A stretch of DNA of 64,000 nt from Rubritalea tangerina (GCF_042683245.1 NZ_JBHUJB010000049.1:1-64000); one strand, 5' to 3'. Numbered from the stretch's first letter, positions 24,776 through 33,712 are shown. Notes: a model not told the origin generated them from the letters alone. Made by a program: numbers and translations.

Positions 24776-26167
24776 TTAGGTGTTAGGAGCTGTTGGTTTC
24801 CAGCCTAAACGTTTTTCGATAGCTTGAATCATGAGGCCGGCGATGTCCTTGCCCGTGGCGGTTTCTATGCCTTCGAGGCCGGGGGAGGAGTTGACCTCAA
24901 GCAAGAGGGGGCCTTTGCGTGAGCGGATGATGTCGACTCCAGCAACTTGAAGGCCGAAGCATTTAGCAGCTTTTACGGCTAGGGTGCGTTCTTCACGGGT
25001 AATTTTGACAATACTGGCGGTGCCACCTTGGTGGATGTTTGCTCGGAATTCACCAGCTGCGGCAGTGCGTTCGATTGCGGCTACGACCTTGCCGTCGATC
25101 ACAAAGCATCGGAGGTCTTTGCCTTGGGCTTCTTTGACAAACTCTTGGACGAGGAGGTTTGCGTTGAGCGATTTAAATGCGTTGATGACGGACTCTGCGG
25201 CTTTTTTTGTTTCCGCGAGGACGACGCCTCTTCCCTGTGTGCCTTCCAGAAGTTTTACGATGAGTGGAGCGCCACCTACCATTTCAATGAGGTCATGGGT
25301 ATCCATGGGGGAGTTGGCGAATCCTGAGGTTGGGATATCGAGGCCTTTCTTGAGCATGAGCTGCATCGAGAAGAGTTTGTCTCGGGACTGGCTGATTGAG
25401 TCAGAAGTGTTGAGGGCAAATTTTCCGAGGCTTTCGAAATGTCTGGTGAGCGCGCAGCCATAGAAGGTGACACTGGGGCGGATACGGGGAATGACGGCAT
25501 CCATGTTATTGAGACTTTTCCCGCCGCGAGAGAGGACCTCTGGATGTTCGGCATCCATTTTTAGGTAGCAATGTTTGATATTGAGGAAGTGCATGTGGTG
25601 GCCGCGTTGCTCACCAGCTTCAATGATCCGTTGGTTGCTGTAGAGGTCGGGGTTTGAGGCGAGGAGGCCAATGTTAAGCCCTTCGAGTTTGGGCTCTGGA
25701 TTACCGTAGAGAGCTGTGATTTGCTCTGGGCTGCGGTCTCCGTGGCAGAGTTCTTCAGATGGATCGACCAGCATACGTCCTTGCATGGCCTCACGGCCAA
25801 GAAGCATGCGGTAGCCCATATTGTCTCTGTTAGATAGTGTGATGTCGATGCTCTGATTTTCACCAGCGAGCTCCATTGTGGTGCGAATCACGTAGCGTTT
25901 TTCGCGTTCACCGTTAGACGACTTGATGATACGTCTGTCAGTGACTTTGGCCTCACAGCGCACGGTGGTTTTACGATTTTTTTGGATGGGGTGGACATCG
26001 AAGTGGACCCAAGTTTCGCCATTGCGTTTGAAGCTTTGGATGTTGAAGGCGTGGAGAGAAGAGGTTTTGGCGCCTGAGTCAACGCGAGCTTTAATAGCGG
26101 GGACGTTGAGGCTGGGGAGGGTGAGCCATTCAGCGCTCCCGACGATAATTTTACTAGGGCTATTCAT
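24776..26167 (-). CDS. rimK: RimB-RimK fusion: retropepsin-like protease plus ATP-grasp ribosomal S6 glutamate ligase
   Basis: Two proteins in one frame. Residues 1-145 form a RimB-type retropepsin-like domain with the aspartyl motif DSGAKTSSLHA (Asp30) and the later LLGREAM strand. Residues 160-460 form a RimK ATP-grasp ligase with PLIVKLLEGTQGRGVVLAE, the hinge LLVQEFVKEAQGKDLR, and metal-binding LLLEVNSSPGLEGIE. In pseudomonads RimK adds glutamates to ribosomal protein bS6 and a separate RimB trims or modulates this. Here synthesis and removal sit on one chain. 463 residues, ATG at 26167. Convergent with the preceding gene by 6 bases. Confidence 0.85.
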   Translation of the reverse strand: MNSPSKIIVGSAEWLTLPSLNVPAIKARVDSGAKTSSLHAFNIQSFKRNGETWVHFDVHPIQKNRKTTVRCEAKVTDRRIIKSSNGEREKRYVIRTTMELAGENQSIDITLSNRDNMGYRMLLGREAMQGRMLVDPSEELCHGDRSPEQITALYGNPEPKLEGLNIGLLASNPDLYSNQRIIEAGEQRGHHMHFLNIKHCYLKMDAEHPEVLSRGGKSLNNMDAVIPRIRPSVTFYGCALTRHFESLGKFALNTSDSISQSRDKLFSMQLMLKKGLDIPTSGFANSPMDTHDLIEMVGGAPLIVKLLEGTQGRGVVLAETKKAAESVINAFKSLNANLLVQEFVKEAQGKDLRCFVIDGKVVAAIERTAAAGEFRANIHQGGTASIVKITREERTLAVKAAKCFGLQVAGVDIIRSRKGPLLLEVNSSPGLEGIETATGKDIAGLMIQAIEKRLGWKPTAPNT

Positions 26168-26224
26168 TTTGTCAGAACATCAAATTTACCTTGTGTGATG
26201 GATAGTTTGCGCGATTGGGATTGC

Positions 26225-26260
26225 AACAAAAAAGGCACAGAGCCGGAGCTCTGTGCCATT
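26225..26260 (-). terminator. Terminator of glyQS
   Basis: 10-bp perfect stem GGCACAGAGC (26234-26243) / GCTCTGTGCC (26248-26257), CGGA loop. Seven T follow on the minus strand (A-run 26227-26233). Confidence 0.9.
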
Positions 26261-26287
26261 CATTGTGTGTGGTGTGGTAGAGAAAGG

Positions 26288-27883
26288 TTAACGGATGCGT
26301 TCGAGCAACCAGGGGAGGAGATCTTTGATTGCGACGCGTTCTTGCTCCATGGAGTCACGGTGGCGGATAGTCACCGTGTCAGTGAGGTCTTCGCCGTTGG
26401 GGCCTTCTTCGCCAAGAGTTTCGAAATCAATAGCGATACAGAATGGTGTGCCGATTTCGTCTTGGCGACGGTAGCGGCGGCCGATAGCAGCGGCTTCGTC
26501 GTAGAAGACATTCATGAAGGGTTGGAGGAGGTGTTGAACTTCCTTGGCCTTAGCAACGAGCTCTGGTTTGTTTTTGAGCAGTGGTAGGATAGCGGCCTTG
26601 ATGGGAGCGATGCATGGCTTGAAGCGCATGACGGTGCGTTCATCTTTTTTGCCCCCTTCTTTAGTGAGGTCTTCGACTTCGTAGGATTCACAGAGAAGAG
26701 CGAGGACGGTACGGTCGCAGCCAGCAGAGGGTTCTACGACGTGCGGGATGAAGCGTTCTTTTGTTTCTTCATCGAAGTACTCGATATTTTTACCTGAATG
26801 ATCTTGGTGTTTTGTGAGGTCGTAGGCACCGCGGTATGCGACCCCTTCGAGTTCTTGGATTCCGAATGGGAATTCGTACTCGATATCGTAGGTTTTAGCG
26901 GAGTAATGGGCGCGTTCACCGTCTGGGACATCGAGGATGTGGAGTTTGGTGCGCGGGATACCGATTTCTTCGTAGAAGGAAAGGCGCGCTTCGAGCCACT
27001 CGTCGGTGAGGCGCAGGCCGTCTTCTGGGCGGCAGAAGAACTCGATTTCCATTTGTTCGAATTCACGTGAGCGGAAGGTAAAGTTACGCGGGTTAATTTC
27101 GTTACGGAATGCTTTACCGATTTGCGCGATTCCGAATGGGAGTTTCACGCGAGACGAGTCGAGGACGTTCTTGTACTGGACAAAGATGGTCTGAGCTGTT
27201 TCAGGGCGAAGGTAAGCGACCGCATTTGGGTCGTTGTCGTCCGAGGAAGCTCCCATTTTGGTTTGGAACATGAGGTTGAACTCACGCGGTTCGGTGAGAA
27301 GGGAGCCATTTTCAGGGTTGTATTGGGTGGTGTCGACTTCCTCGGTGGTTGTCTCACCGGCAAGCTCTAATTTCTTGGGAGCGATTTGCTTATCACTGAG
27401 GAATTGTGCGTAGTATTGCTTGGCGGTTTTACGCGCTTTATTTTCGTCTTGGTTCGCACTTGGGTCGATGAGGACGGAGAATGGTTTTTCAACGGACCAG
27501 CCGGACTCGGAGTGGCTGGCACCGGTATAGTGGTAGGCTGTACCCGTTTGTGGCTCAATTTGGTCTGCGCGGAGGCGTGCTTTTGAAAGCAAGCAATCGC
27601 ACATTGGGTCAGAGAAACCACCGACGTGGCCTGAGGCAGTGAGCACGGCTTGGTGGGTGAGGATAGAGCCATCCATACCGAGGATGTCGTCGCGTTCTTG
27701 GACATTTTTACGCCACCAGTATTCTTTGAGGTTGCGTTTGAGTTCGGCGCCGAGTGGGCCGTAGTCCCAGCAGCCATTCAGTCCGCCGTAGAGTTCTGCG
27801 GATTGGTAGATGAAGCCTTTGCTTTTACAGAGGGAGACAATTTTCTCCATCTTCTGTGGGTCGGTATTTTCTCTTTGAGCCAT
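26288..27883 (-). CDS. glyQS: Glycyl-tRNA synthetase, homodimeric class II type
   Basis: Charges tRNA-Gly. Class II motifs are present: motif 1 region near GFIYQSAELYGGLNGCWDYGP, motif 2 in GIAQIGKAFRNEINPRNFTFRSREFEQMEIEF, and a C-terminal anticodon-binding domain with PCIAPIKAAILPLL. This is the alpha2 form used by archaea, eukaryotes and some bacteria, not the alpha2beta2 GlyQ/GlyS pair. The frame is open to 27991, but ATG 27883 (MAQRENTDPQKM) fits the family start, giving 531 residues. Confidence 0.93.
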   Translation of the reverse strand: MAQRENTDPQKMEKIVSLCKSKGFIYQSAELYGGLNGCWDYGPLGAELKRNLKEYWWRKNVQERDDILGMDGSILTHQAVLTASGHVGGFSDPMCDCLLSKARLRADQIEPQTGTAYHYTGASHSESGWSVEKPFSVLIDPSANQDENKARKTAKQYYAQFLSDKQIAPKKLELAGETTTEEVDTTQYNPENGSLLTEPREFNLMFQTKMGASSDDNDPNAVAYLRPETAQTIFVQYKNVLDSSRVKLPFGIAQIGKAFRNEINPRNFTFRSREFEQMEIEFFCRPEDGLRLTDEWLEARLSFYEEIGIPRTKLHILDVPDGERAHYSAKTYDIEYEFPFGIQELEGVAYRGAYDLTKHQDHSGKNIEYFDEETKERFIPHVVEPSAGCDRTVLALLCESYEVEDLTKEGGKKDERTVMRFKPCIAPIKAAILPLLKNKPELVAKAKEVQHLLQPFMNVFYDEAAAIGRRYRRQDEIGTPFCIAIDFETLGEEGPNGEDLTDTVTIRHRDSMEQERVAIKDLLPWLLERIR

Positions 27884-27978
27884 GGTAAAAAGTGATTGGT
27901 GGACGCGGATAAAAGCAGCGGCGGGGCTGAAGGGCAAGAGTGAACTTTGCCACCGAAGTGGGCTAGCGGAGATAATCC

Positions 27979-29028
27979 TCAATTGCAGCAACTACAGCCA
28001 TCACAGCAGCTACAATTGCCGCAGCAATCGCAGCCATCGCAACAGTCGCCGAGCTCACAGATGCTGGAGGTATCGTTAGATTTTGAGCAGGAACTACATT
28101 CTAGGAGATCTGCACAGCAGCAACAGTCGCAGGTGTCACAGCAAGTGGTTGATTGTGAGCTGTCTTTTTTCTTCCTTTTCTTGCGTTTGGAGGAAGGAAG
28201 CGGGGGCTGTAGAAGCTCTTCGTGGAAAGCACTGGTTTGGAGCTGGATGGCATCGAGCACGTCGCGGTGGCGGAGGGTGGGTAGGGCAGCGAGTGCTTGT
28301 TGGAAGGTTGAGAGTGACTGCTCTACGGTTTGAGCAAATGCGGAGTGGGGGTGATAGCGCAGTGGGTTATAGTGGTCTCGCTTGAGATCTTTAAAATAGT
28401 CAGCATGGGCGTCTTGGAGGTAGACGAGTTGGCCTAGGCTAAAGCCTATGGTTGCGAGCTCTGAGGGTGGTTTTGGGCAGAGAATGGTGCCTAGGTGTTG
28501 GAAGATGTTTTGGTAGGCGTGAGCTGTTGGGGAAGCGGCTTGCTGAAATGAGCTGAGTGGGGTCTCGCGTTCGGACTGTTGGCCTAGGTGAGTGAGGGTG
28601 GACTGGGTAGGGAAACCGAGTGAGTTGAGTGTGCTGAGTGCTTTATCCTGCCATGGGGTTGTGGCCCGCAGGACTGACTTAGCGAGCCAGGCTCTAGAAT
28701 AGCGATGGTCTTGTTGGTCATCTTGGCATTTTGCGCTGAGACCACATACGGCGACAGCAGCGGAGTAGGCTTGGATATCGGAATCTATCAGGAGTGGGGT
28801 GGGATTGGCGAGTGGGTTACAACAGGTGCTAGATTCGTTTGCTTGGGGGGAGTTGGAGAGACTGGACCCAATGAGTGAGAGGAAGGTCGAGTCTCGGTTT
28901 ACAAGGAAGCGCGCGCTATGGCCGTAGTCACGTCGCAGTCGGCATGAGAGGCCACAGAAGTGGCTTTTATAAACCGAGTGTGCGCGTGTCTGGCAGCAGG
29001 CTGTAGGTGATTGGGTAAAGCCAAACAT
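27979..29028 (-). CDS. DUF5685-like protein with a 21-cysteine C-terminal tail
   Basis: 349 residues. The N-terminal part (HSVYKSHFCGLSCRLRRDYG, then RFLVNRDSTFLSL) resembles the DUF5685 family, a helical family of unknown function. The body is helical, with TPWQDKALSTLNSLG and IFQHLGTILC. After a basic KRKKRKKK linker come 54 residues of which 21 are Cys (CC, CxC and CxxC arrangements with Asp, Gly and Ser), like a metallothionein or other metal-binding tail. ATG at 29028. It lies about 95 bases upstream of glyQS on the same strand and is divergent from a secreted rhodanese gene. Confidence 0.65.
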   Translation of the reverse strand: MFGFTQSPTACCQTRAHSVYKSHFCGLSCRLRRDYGHSARFLVNRDSTFLSLIGSSLSNSPQANESSTCCNPLANPTPLLIDSDIQAYSAAVAVCGLSAKCQDDQQDHRYSRAWLAKSVLRATTPWQDKALSTLNSLGFPTQSTLTHLGQQSERETPLSSFQQAASPTAHAYQNIFQHLGTILCPKPPSELATIGFSLGQLVYLQDAHADYFKDLKRDHYNPLRYHPHSAFAQTVEQSLSTFQQALAALPTLRHRDVLDAIQLQTSAFHEELLQPPLPSSKRKKRKKKDSSQSTTCCDTCDCCCCADLLECSSCSKSNDTSSICELGDCCDGCDCCGNCSCCDGCSCCN

Positions 29029-29131
29029 AAACGATATGAGAGAATGGATAGAAGAGTGACCATGTCAATGCTGCAAAATTTACAGAGCCTTTACCCACAA
29101 GGTGGGGGAGTCTGGTTAGACTGATGGTGTT

Positions 29132-29689
29132 ATGAAAATGCAAGTGATCATTGTTGGGGCTGTACTAGCAGCCAGTGCCATGGGAAAAGAAGCTGGAGTG
29201 AAGCAGCAGGTGGCGAAGGTGGACTTTATTGGGTTTACTCAAATGAGCGAGGAGGTGCGGGCATACCGGGAGCTGCGCAGAGTGTCGATTGAGCAATTCA
29301 ACACAATGGCAAAGGAGGAAGGAACGGTTATTTTAGATACGCGTTCCAAGCGAAATTTTGATGGGCGCCGGATCAAGGGGGCAGTGCACTTAAACTTTTC
29401 CGAGTTTTCTGAAGAGAAGCTTGCGAAGTTGATCCCAGACAAGAACACGCGAATTTTGATTTACTGCAATAATAACTTCAAGGATGACCCACAGACCATG
29501 ATGTTAAAGTCTGCTCCATTGGCTCTGAATATTCCGACCTTTATCAATCTCTATGGCTATGGGTACAAGAACGTCTATGAATTATCAGATTATTTATCCG
29601 TGAAAGATCCACGTGTGCAATTTGAGGGGGACGTTGTGAGGGCTGAGAAAAAGCAGATGTCACGATTGGCTATCCAGAAAAAAGAGTAG
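29132..29689 (+). CDS. Exported rhodanese-domain protein
   Basis: 185 residues with a short signal peptide (MKMQVIIVGAVLAASAMG) and one rhodanese domain. TVILDTRSKRNFDGRRIKGAVHLNFSEF is the substrate-side strand, and the active-site loop is ILIYCNNNF with a potentially catalytic Cys followed by Asn residues rather than the usual small/basic loop. Periplasmic sulfurtransferase or binding protein; partner unknown. ATG at 29132. Confidence 0.72.
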   Translation: MKMQVIIVGAVLAASAMGKEAGVKQQVAKVDFIGFTQMSEEVRAYRELRRVSIEQFNTMAKEEGTVILDTRSKRNFDGRRIKGAVHLNFSEFSEEKLAKLIPDKNTRILIYCNNNFKDDPQTMMLKSAPLALNIPTFINLYGYGYKNVYELSDYLSVKDPRVQFEGDVVRAEKKQMSRLAIQKKE

Positions 29690-29747
29690 TTGGGAACAAA
29701 GTTGATTCTGGGTTTGTTCTTCATGCGTGTCTGTGAAGGATAGCCGC

Positions 29748-31028
29748 GTGAATGGTATGAGATATAGTGCGGTAATCGTATCGGTTGCCGCGTTGTTAGT
29801 GTGTGTGTATCTAGCGAATGCTTGGAAGCGTGAGAGCTATAGCCTGGTGTCGGGGAAGCGCGGTGGTGGGTATCACGACTTCGCAGTGGGCTTAGCCTCG
29901 CTGCGCGAATATGGAGGACTCAAGGTTGATTTAGTTGAGAGTGAAGGAAGCTTAGCCAACGTCAGAATGTTGGAGCGTGGAGAGGCTGACTTTGGCTTGA
30001 TTCAGCAGGGGGTGGAGGTGGATGATTCGATACGTGCAGTGGCTGCGCTGTATCCAGATATTGTGCATTTGTTAGTGCGCACGGATACCAAGATAGAGTC
30101 GATCACTGAGTTACAAGGGATGCGGGTGTCGCTGGGGATGCAGTCGAGTGGAACTCGTTTGGTGGCAGAGCAATTGTTAGATCATTATGGTTTAGACAAG
30201 AAGAAGTTGGTAGATGTTTCATCTTCACCGCGTCAGAGTGTTCAAGATTTGATTGATGGGAAGGCGGATGTGATGATTATGGTGACGGCATTGAGGGCGC
30301 CAGTGGTGATAGAGGCATTGGAATCAGGAAAGGTGGAACACCTGAGTTTAGGTGAGGCTGAGGAGGCGGCAGGGGTGTCGCATGGGATCGCCAGCAGGTA
30401 TGGGCATTTGAAGCCCGTGGTGATACCGAAGCATGCATTTGGGAAGTTATCTGAAGAGGCGATGTGTTTTCCTAAGGAACCGATAGCGGCATTGGCACTT
30501 CCCTCGTGGTTAGTGTGTCGGGCTGATATTTCGGATGATGCTGTTTATGAGATGACGAAGTCGATCTACACGCACCGTTACCAGTTGGGTAAAAGCAGTG
30601 TTGTGGCTCAGCAGATGTACGCTCCAAATAGTACGGAGCATTTTTCTTATCCGCTCCATCAGGGGGCTTGGGATTATTATCACCGGAAGGACCCTGGTTT
30701 TCTGGTGGTTTATGCGGAGGTGATTGCATTAATTTTGTCGGTGCTGATAGCTGTGGTGACCTTGGCGGCGGCCATTCACAAGTGGGTGCAGAGGAGGGTG
30801 AAAAACCGTATCGATCATTATTATGAAGTGATCAATCAAAGTTTCAGCGATTTGGAGACAGGTAAGGTTAAAGATTTTAAAGCAGAGGAAGAGATGTTGA
30901 TGGCCTTGAAGCACAAAGCCATCAACGATTTGGTAGCGGAGCGACTGAACGCGGATGAATCATTCAGGATTTTGCAGGACCTGCTAGAGCAATGCTTAAA
31001 TGAAGTGCAGCGGCGTCGCGGGATTTAG
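29748..31028 (+). CDS. TAXI-family substrate-binding protein with two membrane anchors and cytoplasmic coiled tail
   Basis: N-terminal anchor (VIVSVAALLVCVYLANAW), then a TAXI-type periplasmic binding domain: YSLVSGKRGGGYHDFAVGLA, ADFGLIQQGVEVDD, TELQGMRVSLGMQSSGTRLVAE and VIEALESGKV. A second helix near residues 330-355 (VIALILSVLIAVVTLAAAI) leads into about 75 cytoplasmic, probably coiled residues. Ordinary TAXI proteins are soluble partners of TRAP transporters; no TRAP permease gene is nearby, so this may be a sensor or an adaptor. Start: GTG 29748 has GAAGGA seven bases upstream; GTG 29727 and ATG 29757 are alternatives. Confidence 0.72.
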   Translation: MNGMRYSAVIVSVAALLVCVYLANAWKRESYSLVSGKRGGGYHDFAVGLASLREYGGLKVDLVESEGSLANVRMLERGEADFGLIQQGVEVDDSIRAVAALYPDIVHLLVRTDTKIESITELQGMRVSLGMQSSGTRLVAEQLLDHYGLDKKKLVDVSSSPRQSVQDLIDGKADVMIMVTALRAPVVIEALESGKVEHLSLGEAEEAAGVSHGIASRYGHLKPVVIPKHAFGKLSEEAMCFPKEPIAALALPSWLVCRADISDDAVYEMTKSIYTHRYQLGKSSVVAQQMYAPNSTEHFSYPLHQGAWDYYHRKDPGFLVVYAEVIALILSVLIAVVTLAAAIHKWVQRRVKNRIDHYYEVINQSFSDLETGKVKDFKAEEEMLMALKHKAINDLVAERLNADESFRILQDLLEQCLNEVQRRRGI

Positions 31029-31101
31029 CGTCTATGTGCACGACGTTTTTTTAGCATGATGAGGCCCGCGAGAACGAGGGCACTAATCATAAGGGTTGCA
31101 A

Positions 31102-31146
31102 GTGAGATGAAAAATCACCGCCTTGCCAGGGACTAAATCATCTCAC
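31102..31146. repeat. Inverted repeat after the TAXI gene
   Basis: Perfect 9-bp arms GTGAGATGA (31102-31110) and TCATCTCAC (31138-31146) around 27 bases. It has no T-tract and could be a weak terminator or protein site. The 250-base gap 31029-31280 otherwise shows only the NUDIX ribosome-binding site. Confidence 0.35.
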
Positions 31147-31280
31147 ATCGCCCAGCAAACCAATGTGTCCGCACCACAGTAGTGGGGGAGGTTACCTGTT
31201 AGGTGTGGGAAGTAATGTTTTTAATGCTCTGGTTCAGACCGAGGGTTGTCATATGGGGTGATGGTCTTTACAAGGAGGGC

Positions 31281-31688
31281 ATGATTCAGGTGGTTTGTGG
31301 ATTGATCGTCAATGGTGAGGGGAGGTTGTTGATTTGTCAGCGGCCAGAAGGAAAGGCGCAAGCGGGATTGTGGGAATTTCCAGGAGGGAAGATTGACCAG
31401 GGGGAGTCAGCGAGAGAGGCGCTTCGTCGTGAGCTCATCGAGGAACTAGGGTGTGAAGTAGAGGTGGGTGAAGCATTAACAAGTGTTAGGTATGCCTATG
31501 ATGACTACAGCATATGTTTGATTCCGTATATTTGTCGTTTGTTGGATGGCCAAGAGCCGAAGGCTATTGAGCACAGTAATATTGAATGGGTTCGGGGGGA
31601 TGAAAGGTTGGTTACATCGGCTGACTATGCGTTGGCACCTGCGGATATTCCTATTTTAGAGGAATGGGTTGAGAGATTTGGGGATTGA
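31281..31688 (+). CDS. NUDIX hydrolase, MutT-type
   Basis: 135 residues with a complete Nudix box starting at GGKIDQGESAREALRRELIEELG. The RPEGKAQAGLWEFPGGK context is typical of MutT (8-oxo-dGTP diphosphatase) and of its CTP-pyrophosphohydrolase relatives. WVRGDE in the C-terminal part fits the MutT substrate-binding strand. The frame is open upstream to 31203, but ATG 31281 follows a strong AAGGAGG (31272-31278) and begins the fold. The next gene, xseA, starts 30 bases after the stop, so both DNA-maintenance genes may be co-transcribed. Confidence 0.83.
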   Translation: MIQVVCGLIVNGEGRLLICQRPEGKAQAGLWEFPGGKIDQGESAREALRRELIEELGCEVEVGEALTSVRYAYDDYSICLIPYICRLLDGQEPKAIEHSNIEWVRGDERLVTSADYALAPADIPILEEWVERFGD

Positions 31689-31718
31689 GATTTTTTTAGA
31701 GCGGATAAGGATAGGGTT

Positions 31719-33056
31719 ATGGCTGGAACGCAGACATTGAGTGTGACTCGATTGGTTAGGAAAATGCGCAATCTCCTAGAGATTGAGCTTGGGGAAGTGT
31801 GGGTAGAGGGGGAGGTGTCAAACATGCGTCGTCAGGCCAGTGGGCATCTTTATTTTACCTTGAAAGATGATAGTGCCCAGATGAGCTGTGTGATGTTTCG
31901 GGGGAATGCGAGTCGTGCCAAGGTGCAACCGGATAATGGAATGCATGTGCGTCTCTTTGGAGAAGTTTCGGTGTATGAGGCAAGGGGGAGTGTGCAGTTG
32001 ATCGTGCGTCAGGTGGAAGCTGCTGGGGAAGGCGAGTTGCAGGCGCGTTTTGAGGCATTGAAGAGAAAGTTAGATGCTGAGGGGCTTTTTGCACAGGAAG
32101 GCAAGCGTGCGCTACCGAATTTTCCCAAGAAGGTAGGTTTGGTGACCTCTGGTACTGGGGCTGCACTTCAAGACATGTTGAATGTTTTGGGGAGGCGTGC
32201 GCCATGGGTGCAGCCGGTATTATACCCGGTGCAGGTGCAAGGTGTGGGGGCGGAGGTTGGAATTGCGAATGCCATTGAGGCTTGGAGTACGTGGCATGAA
32301 AATGGGTTACCTGAAGTCGACGTAATAATTGTTGGGCGCGGTGGTGGTTCGTTAGAGGACTTATGGAATTTTAACGAAGAGGTTGTGGCGCGTGCGATCG
32401 CAGCTTGCTCGATTCCGGTGGTTTCGGCGGTCGGTCATGAAATTGATTTTACGATTGCAGACTTTGTTGCGGACATGCGTGCTCCGACACCGAGCGCGGC
32501 AGCGGAGCTTGTGGTTCCGGATGGGACTGAGTTGATTCGGAAGCTTCAGCGTTATCACTCGGGGATGCAGCGTGCTGTTGAAGGACGGGTTAGGCAGCAT
32601 GAAGCCCTCTTGGTGAGTATGAGGCGTGGTTCTTTATCGATGTCCGTGGATCGTGTGTTGAGGGAGCCCCTTCAGCGATTACTTCAGGCTGGCAAAGATT
32701 TAGAGGATAGTTTGGAGAGAGGTCTGCTGGCTAAGACCCAGCAAGTGGAGCTGATGAAGCAGCGGTACGCGACAGTCCATCCAGAGGTTTTGATTGATGG
32801 TCGACTGGAGAGGTTGGAACATCGGAGGGTGCAACTAGAGCAAGTGCTACGCAGGCGGATAGAGAAGGCTGAGCAGTTACTGCAACGTCAGGGGTCATTG
32901 TTGCGGGCCTTGGGGCCAGAGAGTGCGTTTGAGCGTGGTTTCTCCATCACTGTGACCGAGGAGGGGCGCTTAGTACGCAGCATAGAAGCGGTGGAGTCCG
33001 GTGAGGTGCTTGTAACAAAGTTGCGCGATGGGTCATTGCGCTCAGTGATTGAGTAG
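31719..33056 (+). CDS. xseA: Exodeoxyribonuclease VII large subunit
   Basis: Catalytic subunit of ExoVII, a single-strand DNase active from both ends. N-terminal OB fold (VWVEGEVSNMRRQASGHLYFTLKDD) is followed by the catalytic core PKKVGLVTSGTGAALQDML, DVIIVGRGGGSLEDLWNFN and VSAVGHEIDFTIADFVAD, then a long coiled coil. 445 residues, ATG at 31719. The small subunit gene xseB is not adjacent. Confidence 0.93.
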   Translation: MAGTQTLSVTRLVRKMRNLLEIELGEVWVEGEVSNMRRQASGHLYFTLKDDSAQMSCVMFRGNASRAKVQPDNGMHVRLFGEVSVYEARGSVQLIVRQVEAAGEGELQARFEALKRKLDAEGLFAQEGKRALPNFPKKVGLVTSGTGAALQDMLNVLGRRAPWVQPVLYPVQVQGVGAEVGIANAIEAWSTWHENGLPEVDVIIVGRGGGSLEDLWNFNEEVVARAIAACSIPVVSAVGHEIDFTIADFVADMRAPTPSAAAELVVPDGTELIRKLQRYHSGMQRAVEGRVRQHEALLVSMRRGSLSMSVDRVLREPLQRLLQAGKDLEDSLERGLLAKTQQVELMKQRYATVHPEVLIDGRLERLEHRRVQLEQVLRRRIEKAEQLLQRQGSLLRALGPESAFERGFSITVTEEGRLVRSIEAVESGEVLVTKLRDGSLRSVIE

Positions 33057-33125
33057 TCTCGTATACTGCAGGTGCATCTATGGGCATTGCTGAGCTGGCT
33101 CAGGTGACCCGTGTTGTCGGGGGGC

Positions 33126-33155
33126 ACAAAAAAGGCGCACCGATGGTGCGCCCTT
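33126..33155 (-). terminator. Terminator of rplI
   Basis: 8-bp stem GGCGCACC (33134-33141) / GGTGCGCC (33145-33152) with loop GAT. A T6 run follows on the minus strand. It may also act weakly on the convergent xseA transcript. Confidence 0.82.
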
Positions 33156-33179
33156 TGAGAAATTGTGTGTTGGGGAAGT

Positions 33180-33650
33180 TTACGCTTCCTCAGTTGCTTC
33201 TGGAGACTCAACTGTCACGCTGAGTGTAGCGGTGATATCACCAGCAAGCTTAACTTCAACTTTAGTCGTGCCAGCAGTTTTGATTGGGCTGTCGAGTTGG
33301 AGTGCTTTACGGTCGATTGTGACGCCAGCTTCTTCGAGCTTCTTCTGGATGTCGATAGAAGTAACGGAGCCAAATGCTTTGCCGCCTTGGCCAACTTCGA
33401 GAGTGAAGCTGAGCTTAGTCTTCTTGATCTTGGCAGCAACTTCTTGAGCCTCGGAGATTTCAGCAGCTTCGCGTTCAGCGCGTGCTTTCTTGAGGTCTTC
33501 AGTGTGCTTAAGGTTTTCCTCAGTGGCTTCAAATGCCTTACCTTGTGGGATGAGGAAGTTACGTGCGTAACCAGCCTTAACTTTTACAACGTCGGCTTCG
33601 GCGCCGAGATTGTCGATCTTTGTACGGAGAATAACTTCTGTTGTAGCCAT
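33180..33650 (-). CDS. rplI: 50S ribosomal protein bL9
   Basis: 156 residues. The N-terminal rRNA-binding domain (VILRTKIDNLGAEADVVKVK, then GYARNFLIPQGKA) is followed by a connecting helix and a C-terminal domain with KAFGSVTSIDI. The acidic tail ESPEATEEA is a small extension. Single gene with its own promoter-like sequence and terminator. Confidence 0.95.
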   Translation of the reverse strand: MATTEVILRTKIDNLGAEADVVKVKAGYARNFLIPQGKAFEATEENLKHTEDLKKARAEREAAEISEAQEVAAKIKKTKLSFTLEVGQGGKAFGSVTSIDIQKKLEEAGVTIDRKALQLDSPIKTAGTTKVEVKLAGDITATLSVTVESPEATEEA

Positions 33651-33683
33651 GGGAAAATGTTTCGTTCAGATTTGGGGTGCGAG

Positions 33684-33712
33684 TGATTAGGTGGTTTGAT
33701 AACAAGAGTCAA
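33684..33712 (-). promoter_or_regulatory. Candidate sigma-70 promoter of rplI
   Basis: On the minus strand: TTGACT (33712-33707), a 17-bp spacer, then TAATCA (33689-33684), about 35 bases upstream of the rplI ATG. Confidence 0.45.
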
